Source: Halalkalicoccus sp. NIPERK01
Lineage (GTDB): Archaea; Halobacteriota; Halobacteria; Halobacteriales; Halalkalicoccaceae
Assembly: GCF_030287405.1 (NCBI RefSeq)
Contig: NZ_JASVVV010000005.1
Span: forward strand, 152,677-216,676
DNA: 64,000 nt
Direction of reading: 5' to 3'
This document shows, piece by piece, positions 1 through 9,278 of this stretch; position 1 is the first letter of the stretch, and each line of letters starts with the position of its first letter. Both the position numbers and the translations under genes were made by a program. The notes beneath the pieces are model-generated. The model made no database searches. It was given only the letters and a program-made list of their open reading frames with translations, and was not told the DNA's origin.

Positions 1-1093
1 CGTTTCGGTCGGTGAACGGACCATCGATGCGGGAACGAAGCAGACGTTCCGCTTCGCCTGTAGCGAGACGTATCACGATGATGCGCTCGAAATCCCAGTT
101 ACGGTCATCAATGGCGAGTCCGAGGGTCCGTGTATCTTCTTGACCGCTGCTGTTCACGGTGACGAACTCAACGGCGTCAAAATCATTCAGGAGGTCGCAG
201 ATCACTACGAGCCAGAGGACCTCCACGGCGCGCTCGTCTGCCTCCACGTGTTGAACGTGCCGGGATTTCTCGCCCAGCAGCGCTACATCCCCATCTACGA
301 CGAGGACCTCAATCGGTCGTTCCCAGGCAACGCCCGAACTACGATGGCAAAACGGCTCGCGAACACGATTTACGAGGAATTCATTTCGAAGTGCGATCTC
401 GGGCTGGACTTCCACACGTCGACGCGCAACCGCACGACGATGTACCACGTCCGCGCCGATATGCGCGACCCCGACGTCGAACGACTCGCCAGGGCGTTCG
501 GCACGAGCGTCATCCTCGACGGTGAGGGCTCAAGTGGGACGCTCCGAAGTGTGGCCTGTCGGGATGGTATTCCGACGGTCACGGTCGAGATGGGGCGCGC
601 CCATCGGTTCCAGACGGCGCACCTCGACAGGGCGCTCCACTGCGTCGCGAGCGTCCTCGCCGAACACGAGGTACTTCCCGACCGACCGGTTTCCTGGCCC
701 GGCTGGACGCGCGTAGTCGCCCGCGACGGCGAGAAAACGTGGCTCCGCGCAGAAACCGGGGGTCTCGTCGAGATTGAGTGGGGACCACACCCGCTCGTCG
801 AGGAGGGTGACCCGCTGTTCACGATTTCCGATCACTTCAAGAACGACATCGAAGTCATTCGTGCCCCGTCCACTGGTCTCGTCATTGGCGTCCTCGAGAA
901 TGCGGTCGCCTATCCCGGTCACCCGCTGTGTCACTTCGTGAGCGTCGACGAGATGACCGCCGACATCATCCGAGACGACATCGATCGGGGTGTGTTCGAC
1001 ATCTACCGTGAAGGTGGTTTTCAGTGGCCCGAGCCACGATGGTACACGGAGCACGAACACGGAGCAGACTCTGAACACGGTGGTGAAAGCTAA
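1..1093 (+). CDS. AstE/AspA-family zinc hydrolase, 5' end outside window
   Basis: The frame is open from base 2, so the start lies before the window and about 363 C-terminal residues are visible. It belongs to the succinylglutamate desuccinylase/aspartoacylase family, M14-like zinc hydrolases that remove acyl groups from amino acids or related amides. The sequence shows the zinc-binding HGDE motif, a DLNRSFPG segment, a later zinc-ligand region DFHTS and a catalytic TVEMG glutamate, followed by the C-terminal beta-barrel-like domain usual in the family. It converges with the downstream AarF gene, with 8 bp between the two stops. The substrate cannot be decided, because haloarchaea carry several paralogues of this family. 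Family assignment is secure. Confidence 0.85.
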   Translation, partial: VSVGERTIDAGTKQTFRFACSETYHDDALEIPVTVINGESEGPCIFLTAAVHGDELNGVKIIQEVADHYEPEDLHGALVCLHVLNVPGFLAQQRYIPIYDEDLNRSFPGNARTTMAKRLANTIYEEFISKCDLGLDFHTSTRNRTTMYHVRADMRDPDVERLARAFGTSVILDGEGSSGTLRSVACRDGIPTVTVEMGRAHRFQTAHLDRALHCVASVLAEHEVLPDRPVSWPGWTRVVARDGEKTWLRAETGGLVEIEWGPHPLVEEGDPLFTISDHFKNDIEVIRAPSTGLVIGVLENAVAYPGHPLCHFVSVDEMTADIIRDDIDRGVFDIYREGGFQWPEPRWYTEHEHGADSEHGGES

Positions 1094-1101
1094 TAACATA
1101 G

Positions 1102-2667
1102 TCAAGTCTCAGATGAAGCGACGAACAGGATGAGGAAGACGAGGGTGACACCCAATCCTACTAGAATATAGGTGGTGTCGAGAGTGGCGAGTAGCGCAGT
1201 TCCGAGGAGAGACGCCGCTGTCAGAATCGCATATCCGAGTGAGCGCGAGTCTCGAGCCTGCGCACGAGCGGTAACCTGAATACGCTCTTGCTCTCGTGCG
1301 TCAAGTTCTTGCTCGATTTTCGCTGGGAGTCGGAGGAGTGCCCAGAGCGACGCCTCAAGTTCACCCCGCATCTCCTCGAGTTTCATTCGAGCTGCCCGTT
1401 CCATGAACCCGTGCTCGCGGAGGAATGCCTGTGCCGCGGCGAGGAAATCGAACTCCGGATCGAGTTGTCTGAGAACCCCTTCGCTGATCGAGCCCACTCG
1501 GAGGACGAGCATGATGTCGGGCGGAATGCGAAACGGGAACTCGTGGAGCATCCCGGTCACTTCGCTGATGATCTGCTGCCAGTTCACGGTCTCGTTGCCC
1601 TCCAGGTCGTCGATGACTAACTCGAGGACGTGCCCAACGGCGGCTCGATCAGCATCGGGGTCGAGGGCCCCGAGTGCGATGAGTTCGTCAATGATTCCAT
1701 CCACGTTCCGATTGACAGCAGCGAGATAGAGGTTTACGACGCTGTTCTGCATCGCCGACGTGAATCGGCCACTCATCCCGAAATCGTAGAAGACGATACG
1801 TCCCTCCTCGTCGACGGCGAGGTTGCCGGGATGGGGGTCCCCGTGGTACACCCCGTGTTCGAGCCCCATCGTGAAGTACGCGTTCGCCACGTCTCGGGCG
1901 ACCTCGCTCGGGTCGTGTCCCTCGGCTTCGAGTTCGTCGACATCGGTGACCTTCGTCCCCTTAACGTAGGCCATAGTGAGCACACGTTCCGAGGAAACAT
2001 CTTGGTAGACACGTGGGATGACGACCGTCTCGTTGCCGTCGCGTTCGAAGTTTGCCCGAATCTCTGCCATCATTCGGGCTTCCCGCTCGAAGTCGAGTTC
2101 CTCCAGAATGATGCGCTCGAAGTCGTCAGCCATGTTTCGGAGCGAAAACTGGAGGCGCGCCGGGGCAAGCAGCATCACCAGCGGGATGAGTCGGCGGATG
2201 ATGCGAAGGTCGGTCTCGATGAGGTCTTTGACACCAGGTCGTCGAACCTTCACGACGACGTGATCGTCCTGATACGTCGCCCGATAGACCTGCGCCAGTG
2301 ACCCACCTGCAATCGGTTCCGGTTCGAAGTCATCGTAGGAGTGATAGCCGACATCATCTGCGAGCGCGGGGATCATCTCGCGATACGGCCCCGTCGGAAC
2401 CGCATCCTGGAGCGTGACGAACTCCTCGGCATACACCTGTGGGACGACATCGGGGCGAGTCGAAAGGACCTGTCCAATTTTCACGAACGTCGGCCCGAGA
2501 TCGAGCATTGCGTCGCGAAGCCGGCGGGCACGCTGGGCGTGCGTCTCTCGAGAGATCGAACGGGAGCGTCCGAAGAGCAAAAACCGACGCCGATCGCAAA
2601 GAAAGAGTATCACAAACGGGACGAGTTTGCCCAGAATCCGGAAGAGTCGGAGAGAAAATCGAACCAT
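1102..2667 (-). CDS. AarF/UbiB (ABC1) atypical kinase with C-terminal membrane anchor
   Basis: ABC1/UbiB-type atypical protein kinase-like ATPase, a family tied to isoprenoid-quinone metabolism at the membrane. The hallmarks are present: the KxGQ motif (KIGQVLSTRP), an alanine-rich nucleotide loop (GGSLAQVYRA), the lysine in VVVKVRRPGV, the catalytic HGDPHPGN and the metal-binding YDFG. Two hydrophobic helices at the extreme C-terminus should anchor it. The frame stays open upstream to 2799 (565 aa). I chose the ATG at 2667 (521 aa) because the first 44 residues look non-family and the longer form would overlap the divergent YHS gene at 2765. Quinone biosynthesis is inferred from the family only. 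Confidence 0.88.
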   Translation of the reverse strand: MVRFSLRLFRILGKLVPFVILFLCDRRRFLLFGRSRSISRETHAQRARRLRDAMLDLGPTFVKIGQVLSTRPDVVPQVYAEEFVTLQDAVPTGPYREMIPALADDVGYHSYDDFEPEPIAGGSLAQVYRATYQDDHVVVKVRRPGVKDLIETDLRIIRRLIPLVMLLAPARLQFSLRNMADDFERIILEELDFEREARMMAEIRANFERDGNETVVIPRVYQDVSSERVLTMAYVKGTKVTDVDELEAEGHDPSEVARDVANAYFTMGLEHGVYHGDPHPGNLAVDEEGRIVFYDFGMSGRFTSAMQNSVVNLYLAAVNRNVDGIIDELIALGALDPDADRAAVGHVLELVIDDLEGNETVNWQQIISEVTGMLHEFPFRIPPDIMLVLRVGSISEGVLRQLDPEFDFLAAAQAFLREHGFMERAARMKLEEMRGELEASLWALLRLPAKIEQELDAREQERIQVTARAQARDSRSLGYAILTAASLLGTALLATLDTTYILVGLGVTLVFLILFVASSET

Positions 2668-2764
2668 CAGAGTTACCGCCGAATTCGGCCGTCGTTCCCT
2701 AATAGATACGTGTTGGCGGCGTTCCGAAATCACCATTCGGGTGGGCGCCGAAGCATTCTGATGA

Positions 2765-2908
2765 ATGCCTACCGATCCGGTCTGTGGGATGGAACTCACG
2801 TCTGATGACGCCGTCGCTACGTTTCAGCACGGCGGGAAGACGTACTATTTCTGTAGCGACGAGTGTCGGGAGCGGTTCGAGAAACAGCCGACAATCTACA
2901 TAGAGTGA
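2765..2908 (+). CDS. YHS-domain metal-binding miniprotein (47 aa)
   Basis: A 47-residue protein that is essentially one YHS domain. It opens MPTDPVCGMELT, continues through FQHGGKTYYFC and SDECRERFEK, and ends shortly after. YHS domains bind transition metals (Cu, Ag, Hg, Zn) through the conserved cysteines. All three expected positions are here: the Cys of DPVCGM, and the two in YYFCSDEC. In other organisms such domains occur alone or fused to heavy-metal ATPases and oxygenases. It is divergent from the AarF gene and lies 128 bp before the erythrin-VIT1 iron transporter, so a link to metal handling is plausible but inferred. Its small size makes it easy to miss. Confidence 0.85.
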   Translation: MPTDPVCGMELTSDDAVATFQHGGKTYYFCSDECRERFEKQPTIYIE

Positions 2909-3036
2909 CTTTTCCCCACCCACTCGCTCAAGATCGCGTTTGAGAACCGGCGGGAGTTTCGTTTCGCACTCAATTCCCATCCGCAGACTGCTATTCCTCT
3001 GATATTACTAAGGCACTTCTCACCGAAGTCTCGCCA

Positions 3037-4167
3037 ATGAGCGTGCGTGACGACGTTACGCGGTATCGTCGAAATATACAGGACGAAATAGACAGTGCGA
3101 CCGTCTACGAGGCCATGGCCGCAGCGGAATCTCAACCGCAGCTCGCCGACGTGTATCGACGCTTGGCGGCGACCGAGCGTGAACACGCGGATTTCTGGGT
3201 CGAGAAACTTCGCGAGGCGGGCACCGATATGTCTACTCCACGGCCGTCTTGGAGAGCTCGTGTTCTCGCGTGGCTCGCCCGACGGTTCGGTCCTGACGTC
3301 GTCGCCCCGACGATGCGTGCCGGAGAAGCAGCTGGTGGTGCAGGATACGCCACGCAACCGGAAGTCGAAGGAACGGGGATGGTGGCTGACGAACGATCCC
3401 ACGATCGCCTGCTTGCTGCAATCGCCGAGGCACCCGGCCGTGGCGCAGAAGGGAACGTCCTTGCCCGCCTCGAAGGGCGACATCGCGCATCGAGTGGTAA
3501 CGCCCTCCGGGCGGCCGTTCTCGGTGCGAACGACGGCCTCGTGTCGAACCTGAGTCTCGTGATGGGTGTCGCAGGGGCCGCTCTCAACGCGACAGCCATC
3601 CTCATCACTGGATTAGCCGGGCTGCTCGCCGGTGCCGGGTCGATGGCGATGGGCGAGTGGCTCTCCGTCCAGAGTTCGCGGGAACTCTACCAGCGCCAGA
3701 TCGACATCGAGGCCGCCGAACTCGCTGAAGTTCCCGAAGAGGAGGCAGAAGAGCTGGCGCTTATCTACGAAGCGAAAGGCCTCTCCAGAGAGCAAGCAGA
3801 GCAATTGGCAGAACGTCTGGTAGCAGACGAGGCCACAGCGCTCGATACGCTTGCTCGTGAGGAGTTAGGCATCGATCCCGAAGAGTTGGGCGGGTCTGCC
3901 TGGGAGGCTGCAGGTGCGTCGTTCATCCTTTTCGCACTGGGAGCGATCGTCCCCGTCATCCCGTTCTTCGCATTCACCGGACTCACTGCTGTCGGGGCGA
4001 GTCTCCTGTTGAGTGCAATTGCTCTCTTTGTGGTCGGTGCTGCAATCACCGTGTTGACGGGCCGCAGCGTGCTCTATTCTGGCACCAGACAGGTCGTGAT
4101 CGGACTCGCCGCAGCTGGTCTTACCTACGGCGTTGGGACGCTCATCGGCGTGTCCATCGCCGGATAA
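3037..4167 (+). CDS. Erythrin-VIT1 fusion: ferritin-like domain plus CCC1/VIT1 iron/manganese transporter
   Basis: A 376-residue fusion. Residues 1 to about 60 form a rubrerythrin-like helical domain with metal ligands in the first helix (DEIDSATVYEAM) and an ExxH motif (TEREHADFW). After a linker, residues from about 155 form a VIT1/CCC1 transporter with the signatures AAVLGANDGLVSNLSL and GAGSMAMGEWLS, a cytosolic metal-binding helical stretch rich in Glu, and five predicted membrane segments. The family exports or stores Fe(II)/Mn(II); bacterial MbfA shows the same layout and functions in iron efflux. The stop is immediately followed by a decayed ADP-ribosylglycohydrolase tail in another frame. 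Function is confident, metal specificity is not. Confidence 0.9.
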   Translation: MSVRDDVTRYRRNIQDEIDSATVYEAMAAAESQPQLADVYRRLAATEREHADFWVEKLREAGTDMSTPRPSWRARVLAWLARRFGPDVVAPTMRAGEAAGGAGYATQPEVEGTGMVADERSHDRLLAAIAEAPGRGAEGNVLARLEGRHRASSGNALRAAVLGANDGLVSNLSLVMGVAGAALNATAILITGLAGLLAGAGSMAMGEWLSVQSSRELYQRQIDIEAAELAEVPEEEAEELALIYEAKGLSREQAEQLAERLVADEATALDTLAREELGIDPEELGGSAWEAAGASFILFALGAIVPVIPFFAFTGLTAVGASLLLSAIALFVVGAAITVLTGRSVLYSGTRQVVIGLAAAGLTYGVGTLIGVSIAG

Positions 4168-4169
4168 AC

Positions 4170-4502
4170 GAGGAACTCCTCACAGCGATACGATCGGTTC
4201 CGGACGGTATCAATCACGACACGCTCAGTGCAAGCGGCTACGTGGTCGATACGCTGCAAACATCGCTGTATCACGGACTTACAGCGGACACGGCGGAGGA
4301 TGCCATCATCTCTGCTGTAAATATGGGAGATGACACCGACACCGTCGGTGCAGTTACGGGAGCTATCGCGGGAGCTCGATTCGGAGCAGATGCACTCCCC
4401 GATCGATGGATCGGCGAGTTGGAGTGTGCCGATGAAATCGCGCGCCTCGAGTCGGCACTTATGACTGCAGAATTCACCGTGGACGAGAGTTCCGTTAGCT
4501 AG
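4170..4502 (+). pseudogene. C-terminal stump of an ADP-ribosylglycohydrolase
   Basis: About 110 codons of the C-terminal part of an ADP-ribosyl(dinitrogen reductase) glycohydrolase. The GYVVDTLQTSLYHG segment and the metal-binding motif NMGDDTDTVGAVTGAIAGA are clear. The family is normally about 300 residues, and the first two thirds, including the N-terminal metal motif, are missing. The open frame runs straight out of the end of the upstream transporter gene, so the junction is a deletion or recombination scar within a few bases of its stop codon. An ATG at 4242 could start an 86-residue peptide, but it would lack half of the metal site. Confidence 0.8.
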
Positions 4503-4573
4503 CTTCCCAGGGCTTCGGTCTAGCCCATCCTTAATGTTAAGAATAAGATTAAGCCCATCTGGCTGCTGACAGC

Positions 4574-4773
4574 CTACAGTATCGAATTTGGCTGCTGTTC
4601 CGATTCTGTGCAAGGGAGGCGTCCGTCTGGTCGGGGAACGTGCCCTGCATCGATTTCGATATCGGCGCGGCGCATATGCTTACAGCCCCCTTCCGGTTCG
4701 CGTCGCTGCCAGTCGAGACAAGTGCACGTCTCAGCAGCGACATCGACATCGTAGAAATTCCCGGACTCTGATA
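4574..4773 (-). pseudogene. SWIM zinc-finger protein, C-terminal stump cut by IS630
   Basis: Reading leftwards, the frame contains the SWIM zinc-finger signature CxC...CxH in VDVAAETCTCLDWQRREP followed by GGCKHMRRADIEI, then AGHVPRPDGRLP and a stop at 4574-4576. Haloarchaea have small SWIM-finger proteins that end this way. The IS630 element begins at 4774 and removes everything upstream. No convincing N-terminal part is found beyond the element, because the sequence there is another transposase. The stump has no own start near the IS boundary. Confidence 0.7.
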
Positions 4774-5839
4774 CTGACGGCTAAAAGTTCATAGAGTTCG
4801 AGTCCCTGTCGTCGATATGGCGAATCTGGAGAACGTCTCTACCGAAGACCTCCGCCAGATCTTGGCGGAGGTCGATGACGGTGCTGCGGTACAGCGGCTG
4901 ATGGCAGCGATCACCTACAAAGAGATCGATGATCTCACCCAGAAAGCCGCCGCCGAACTCTACGGATTCTCCGAGAGCTGGGCGTCGAAATGGTTCAGCC
5001 GTCTCGAACGGCTCGAAACTGAGCCGTTCGAGGACGTTGTCTACGACGAGCCACGATCCGGTCGTCCCTCCGAACTCTCCGATCAGGAACACGAGCGATT
5101 CGTGGATGTCCTCCACGAATCGCCGAAGGAAGTCGATATTGACGCGCCCGCGTGGTCTGTTCCGCTCGCCAGCGAGTACCTCTCCGAAGAGTTCGACGTC
5201 GACTATTGCGACCGTCACGTCCGGCGGTTGATGACTGAGGCCGGGCTGTCGTGGAAGACAGCCCGGCCGGAGTACTACAAGTCCGACGAGCGAGCACAGG
5301 ATGCATTTCAAGACGGGTTCAAAAAAAGACGGACGATTTGGACGACGAGTACACGATCCTCGCCATAGACCAGACGCGACAGGTTCTCTCGAAGCTGATT
5401 TCTGCGTGGTTTCCCGAAGGCGAACGCCCGTCACTGCCAGTGACGGGCAAGTGGGATTCCATTAGGCTACTCGGTGCGGTCAGCGATACAGACGAGTCGT
5501 TCTTCCTGCCGTGTGAGGAGAACTTCAACAGCGACACGACGATCCGGCTGTTGGACGCTCTTCAGACAGAATTTGGCGAGAAAATCTGCGTCGTCTTGGA
5601 CAACGCTTCGTATTTCACGGCGAACGCAGTCCAAGAGTTCGTCGAGGATACGCCGATAGAACTGTGTTACCTGCCGCGGGGTTCAGCTCCGGTGAACCCC
5701 GCGGAGGAGTGCTGGAAGAAGCTTAATCAGGTACTCGGTAACCGTTTGTTCGACTCACTGGACGAACTTCAGGATGCCGCGCTCGCTGCACTCGACAGCA
5801 TTAATCCACCAAATCTCTTTACGTATTTATGGCCGTGAG
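4774..5839. mobile_element. IS630-type insertion sequence in a TA target
   Basis: The element is 1066 bp. The left end reads CTGACGGCTAAAA; the right end, on the complementary strand, reads CTCACGGCCATAAA. These are imperfect inverted repeats, and the element is bordered on both sides by TA (4772-4773 and 5840-5841), the duplicated target expected of the IS630/Tc1/mariner group. The transposase stop codon lies inside the right repeat. It separates the SWIM-finger stump on the left from a truncated IS4-superfamily transposase on the right, so it probably landed in an already scrambled locus. Confidence 0.8.
4817..5838 (+). CDS. IS630-family transposase read in two overlapping frames
   Basis: The N-terminal part (4817 to about 5325) carries the helix-turn-helix region (AAAELYGFSESWASKWFSRLE, DEPRSGRPSELSDQEHERF). 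The C-terminal part in the -1 frame carries the DDE nuclease: D in ILAIDQTR, D in CVVLDNASYFTA, E in NPAEECWKKLN. The frames meet at an A7 run (about 5321-5327, ttcAAAAAAAgacgg). A -1 shift there restores the continuous protein DGFKKKTDDLDDEYT of about 340 residues, the normal length. This is either programmed slippage, as in several IS families, or a single-base loss. The A7 location and otherwise intact reading favour slippage. The family assignment is secure. Confidence 0.82.
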
Positions 5840-7398
5840 TATGAGGAAGACATTCGAACTGTCTCGGAAGCGTGGTTCGATCATGAAGCTCACAACTCAC
5901 TCGAGCAGTTCGTCTGTTCGCTTCCGCTGGCCTACTTCCAATTCGAACTATACGACTGCTACGAGAGTTCGGCACGCTATCCGATGGTACGCTGTTTCGC
6001 GTTTTCCTTCTGAAAGAATGCCACGGGTGGGACCACGAGACCGCACTTGTCGAATACCTCAGCCAACACCCAGATCTCTGCGAGCGACTCGGTCTTGAGA
6101 TGGTACCAGATCAGTCGACACTGTGGCGTAGCTGGCACCAGCGTTTTACAGCCGACCTCCGCGACACCGTCGAGACGGCGGCTCGAACAATTCTCATCAA
6201 AGCGCAGAACGCAAATGTTGCCGTTCCGCGCGAGCCAGAACGAAACCTCCCGCCTCGAGCTGAGGACGCTGACGAAACGGATCTAGACAATCAAACCATC
6301 CTCAGCAAAGCAGAGACAGTTACCGAGCACGTCAGTCGTGTCGTCTTCCCTGCGTTCTCGTTAGACCGTGGAGGCGGCTGTGAGATTCACGAGAATGCCT
6401 ACTGGGGCTTACAGACCTATCTGGGGCTGCGTGAGAACCTGGCCGCCAACGAGGGCGCTCGCAGTTATATTCACGAGTCAACACGGGAGCGAACACCACT
6501 CGGGCACGCCCATCGCGAGCACATCCGTGATCTCTCGATTCCACAAGTCCGAGAGATGTACCGCCAGGTCATCAATCGGCTCCTGAACGGCGTTGCGGAG
6601 ACAGAGCAGTTCTTCCGTGCCGGGATTGTCGCCATCGACATCACCGAAGCGGATCCCTTCACGGGTGATCGAGCGGGCTACAAAGACGAGATCATCGGCA
6701 CGAAAGAAAAGACCGACGAGTACGCCTATCAGTGGGCCACTGTACAGTTGGTTGGCAATGCGGTTCCAATTGTATTGGATGCTCGCCCGGTCAAGAGGGG
6801 TGAATCACGCAAAGAAATAGTCGAAGACTTGCTCAACTCTGCTGAGGGCCTCGTTCACGTCGACAACGTGCTGATGGATCGGGAGTTCGATAGTCAGCAC
6901 GTCCTAGAGATGATCAGTCAGCGCGGGCTCTCCTACGTCGTACCGAAGCGGATGCAGACCAGCGAGAAAGCTCAGGCAAAGCGATTGCTCCAACACGGCC
7001 AGAATCGGTACGAGACCAACCGCAAGCTCCATCTCGGAAACAACGAGTGGCACGAGACGACGCTGATCTACCGGCGCAAAGAGAACGCTGAGCACGACGA
7101 CCACCGGCAGTACTCGGTGTTTATGACGAACCGAGGCAGTGGCTTCCTCACTGAGTACGGCTACCGGTGGGAAATCGAGAGTGGCTACAAGTCGATTAAA
7201 CGCTTCATGGCGGCAACCACCTCCAAGAATTTCGGGTTGCGGTTCTTCTATTTCGCGTTCGCGTGTCTGCTATATTCGATCTGGCGCGCGGTGGATCTGC
7301 TCGTCCAGGTGGAGTTGACTGGTGAGTACAAGCACTCGCCGATGGTGACAGCAGATAATACGCTGACGCTGCTGAAGAAGGAGACTGGAATCGGGTAG
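5840..7398 (+). pseudogene. IS4-superfamily DDE transposase, 5'-truncated and frameshifted
   Basis: The main frame (about 6004-7398, ATG at 6100, 432 aa) has the DDE residues: D in GIVAIDITEADPF, D in DNVLMDREFD, and the IS4 signature Y-x2-R-x3-E-x6-K in YGYRWEIESGYKSIK. A preceding stretch in another frame (5840-6013: EDIRTVSEAWFDHEAHNSLEQF, ending YPMVRCFAFSF) belongs to the same protein. The two parts join if one T is restored in the TTTT run at 6002-6005. The 5' end is cut at the TA junction with IS630, and no natural start is present upstream. I could not define the element's terminal repeats. Confidence 0.75.
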
Positions 7399-7575
7399 AA
7401 AGGCACTATTCGGATTTCTATGTAGCATTATGGAGTTTATAAAATACTATCCTCGAGATAGCAGCGTTGTATCTGCGAAATACAGCTGATGCGTCGGGTA
7501 GGAAGTCCACTTTTGATTAACTCACAAGTCATAAGTAGATTTACCACCCCCCGCGCCCTCGACTCATCCACCCCC

Positions 7576-8772
7576 ATGCCAGACCCAAAACCCCAGGGTT
7601 CAACCACTGCATCCAGTCTACCGACCCTCCAAGAAGGGTTGACGCAGTTTCTCAATGCGAAAGCCAAAGGTGACGATTCAGGAAACTACCGGCGCAACGC
7701 AAAACGCGTTATCACCCGCTGGATCGACTGGCTCGCTCAACGGGATATCGAGAGCTCCAAACAGCTCGACGAAACCGTTCTCGCTCACTACGCTGAACAC
7801 CTCCGTCGCCGTGTCGCCGCAAACGAAGCCGAGACGACAGGCGGTGGCATCGCCCGCTCAACCGCCTGGACCTACTATAACACGATCTCAGCCTTCCTTG
7901 GCTGGGCCTCCAAGTGGGGCTATCTCCAAGAGAACTACGCGCGAGCCGGACTCGCGCAAGAATCGATGCCCGAACGATCCGCCTCCCAGCAGTCCCAACA
8001 ACAGTTCTGGACACCAGACCAACGGACCCAGATCCTTAACTACGTCAATAAACGCGCTCACAACGCTATCGACGAAAAAGGATTCGACGCCAAGGTTGAA
8101 GCGCGTGATCGCGCTCTCGTCACCGTGCTCGCGTTCACTGGAGTGCGTGCATCCGAGGTCTTCCGCTCCGAACACGACAATCGCACCGGCCGCCAAGGCA
8201 TTCGCTGGCGGGATGTCGATCTCGACGAGCAGACGATCTCCGTGCTCGGGAAAAATCAGCAGCGGCAGTCAGCATGGTTACTCAAGCAGGCGATTCCCGC
8301 CGTCGAACGCTATCGAACGATTAGCGATCCACCAACCGATGACTGGCCCGTCTTCCCGACGCGACATGCACCATCGCTCTATCAGTGTGCTCGCACGCAC
8401 CTTCGCGAAGTAGAGGGTGAAGACGAAGAGTCGATAGAAGCGATTCTCGAGGAGAGTTCAATTGAGGAGATGTTACGGGAGTACCAAATCGTTCCGCCCG
8501 CGATCACGACGACTGGTGCCCGAAGTGTGATGAAACGACTCTGTGAGGCCGCAGAGCTCGAGATCCCGACCCCACCCGAAGGCCCCGGGTATCTCCAGCT
8601 TCACGGAGCTCGCCGTGGAATTGGCGATACGTTCTACCGAATGGATCGCGGGACCGCGCAGGATCTCATGCGCCACCAGAGTCTCGAAACAACCAAAGAT
8701 CATTATTCGCATATCGACGCAAATGAAGGGGCCAAACGTGCGAGTGAAATGCTTGATCGAGCCGAAGACTAA
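7576..8772 (+). CDS. Tyrosine recombinase/integrase
   Basis: A 398-residue phage-integrase family protein. It has an N-terminal SAM-like DNA-binding domain (residues about 20-150) and a C-terminal catalytic domain with the Arg of FTGVRASEVFR, the HxxR box HGARR, a second His in LMRHQSLETTKDHY, and the nucleophile Tyr of that motif. I chose ATG 7576 over an upstream ATG at 7489, because the upstream 29 codons are promoter-like sequence. It is convergent with the ParA-partner gene (50 bp apart). A 42-codon fragment of a close homologue recurs at 27149, on the other side of the purine island. It likely mobilised this region. No tRNA attachment site is visible next to it. Confidence 0.9.
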   Translation: MPDPKPQGSTTASSLPTLQEGLTQFLNAKAKGDDSGNYRRNAKRVITRWIDWLAQRDIESSKQLDETVLAHYAEHLRRRVAANEAETTGGGIARSTAWTYYNTISAFLGWASKWGYLQENYARAGLAQESMPERSASQQSQQQFWTPDQRTQILNYVNKRAHNAIDEKGFDAKVEARDRALVTVLAFTGVRASEVFRSEHDNRTGRQGIRWRDVDLDEQTISVLGKNQQRQSAWLLKQAIPAVERYRTISDPPTDDWPVFPTRHAPSLYQCARTHLREVEGEDEESIEAILEESSIEEMLREYQIVPPAITTTGARSVMKRLCEAAELEIPTPPEGPGYLQLHGARRGIGDTFYRMDRGTAQDLMRHQSLETTKDHYSHIDANEGAKRASEMLDRAED

Positions 8773-8822
8773 GCTGTCTCAGCCCAAAACGACGGATAGA
8801 GGTACTCTCTACAAAACTGCCG

Positions 8823-9278
8823 TTACTCCGTATTGGGAGAGTACCCCATCTCTATGAGTTCGTTGAGAACATCGTCTTGGTTCTGGAGTGCAGCACGGTA
8901 GACCGCCTCCCGAACATCGAATTTAGGAACATCCCGCCCGAAGGCTGTCTCGACATTCGTGAGAAGCTGGCGTTCGCCCTCAATCACGTCATCGTGAACG
9001 AAAAAAGTCAGTCGTTCGTCTCGCTCGAACTGCACTGATTTATCCTGAATCGCTCGTCGAACAATATAGGGTTGCTCCTGCCCCGTCGAGTCTGGACCTT
9101 CAGTTCTGGTACTAGAAGGGGATTTAGCTGGTGTATCCGCCGTCTTATCCGTCTGTTCTGCAGTCGTTGTCGATTCGGATTCAGACTCGGGTTCGGAAGT
9201 CGTTGTGTCCTTTTCGCCCTCGTCGACTGGTTCGTCACCCCATAGATCGTCACCCGAGCCAGATTTCAGGCCCGTCAT
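8823..9278 (-). CDS. ParA-partner protein, left cassette
   Basis: 151 residues, family unknown to me. Three zones are visible: a short N-terminal peptide (MTGLKSGSGDDLW), an acidic Ser/Thr/Glu-rich linker (residues about 15-70), and a C-terminal domain (about 72-148) with PYIVRR, LTFFVHDD, LLTNVETAFG, DVREAVYRAAL and LIEMGY. The paralogue at 28369 keeps the N-terminal peptide (MTGMKQGAGEN) and the C-terminal pattern (IPYKFRR, PLFLHAE, LRTLENQFG, DLREALV, QQWGY) while the linker differs. The start codon overlaps the ParA stop by 4 bp, so the two are co-transcribed and probably act together. The layout resembles ParB-type centromere-binding proteins, whose N-terminal peptide stimulates ParA; this is inference. 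Confidence 0.75.
   Translation of the reverse strand: MTGLKSGSGDDLWGDEPVDEGEKDTTTSEPESESESTTTAEQTDKTADTPAKSPSSTRTEGPDSTGQEQPYIVRRAIQDKSVQFERDERLTFFVHDDVIEGERQLLTNVETAFGRDVPKFDVREAVYRAALQNQDDVLNELIEMGYSPNTE

Noticed and set aside
5842..5900. N-terminal part of the SWIM-finger gene to the right of the IS630 element
   Set aside because: An open minus-strand frame can be joined across the TA site, but the plus strand there reads as transposase sequence and the minus frame stops soon after.
7400..7575. tRNA attachment site for the integrase
   Set aside because: No cloverleaf or tRNA 3' end could be found near the integrase or at the right border around 28.8 kb.
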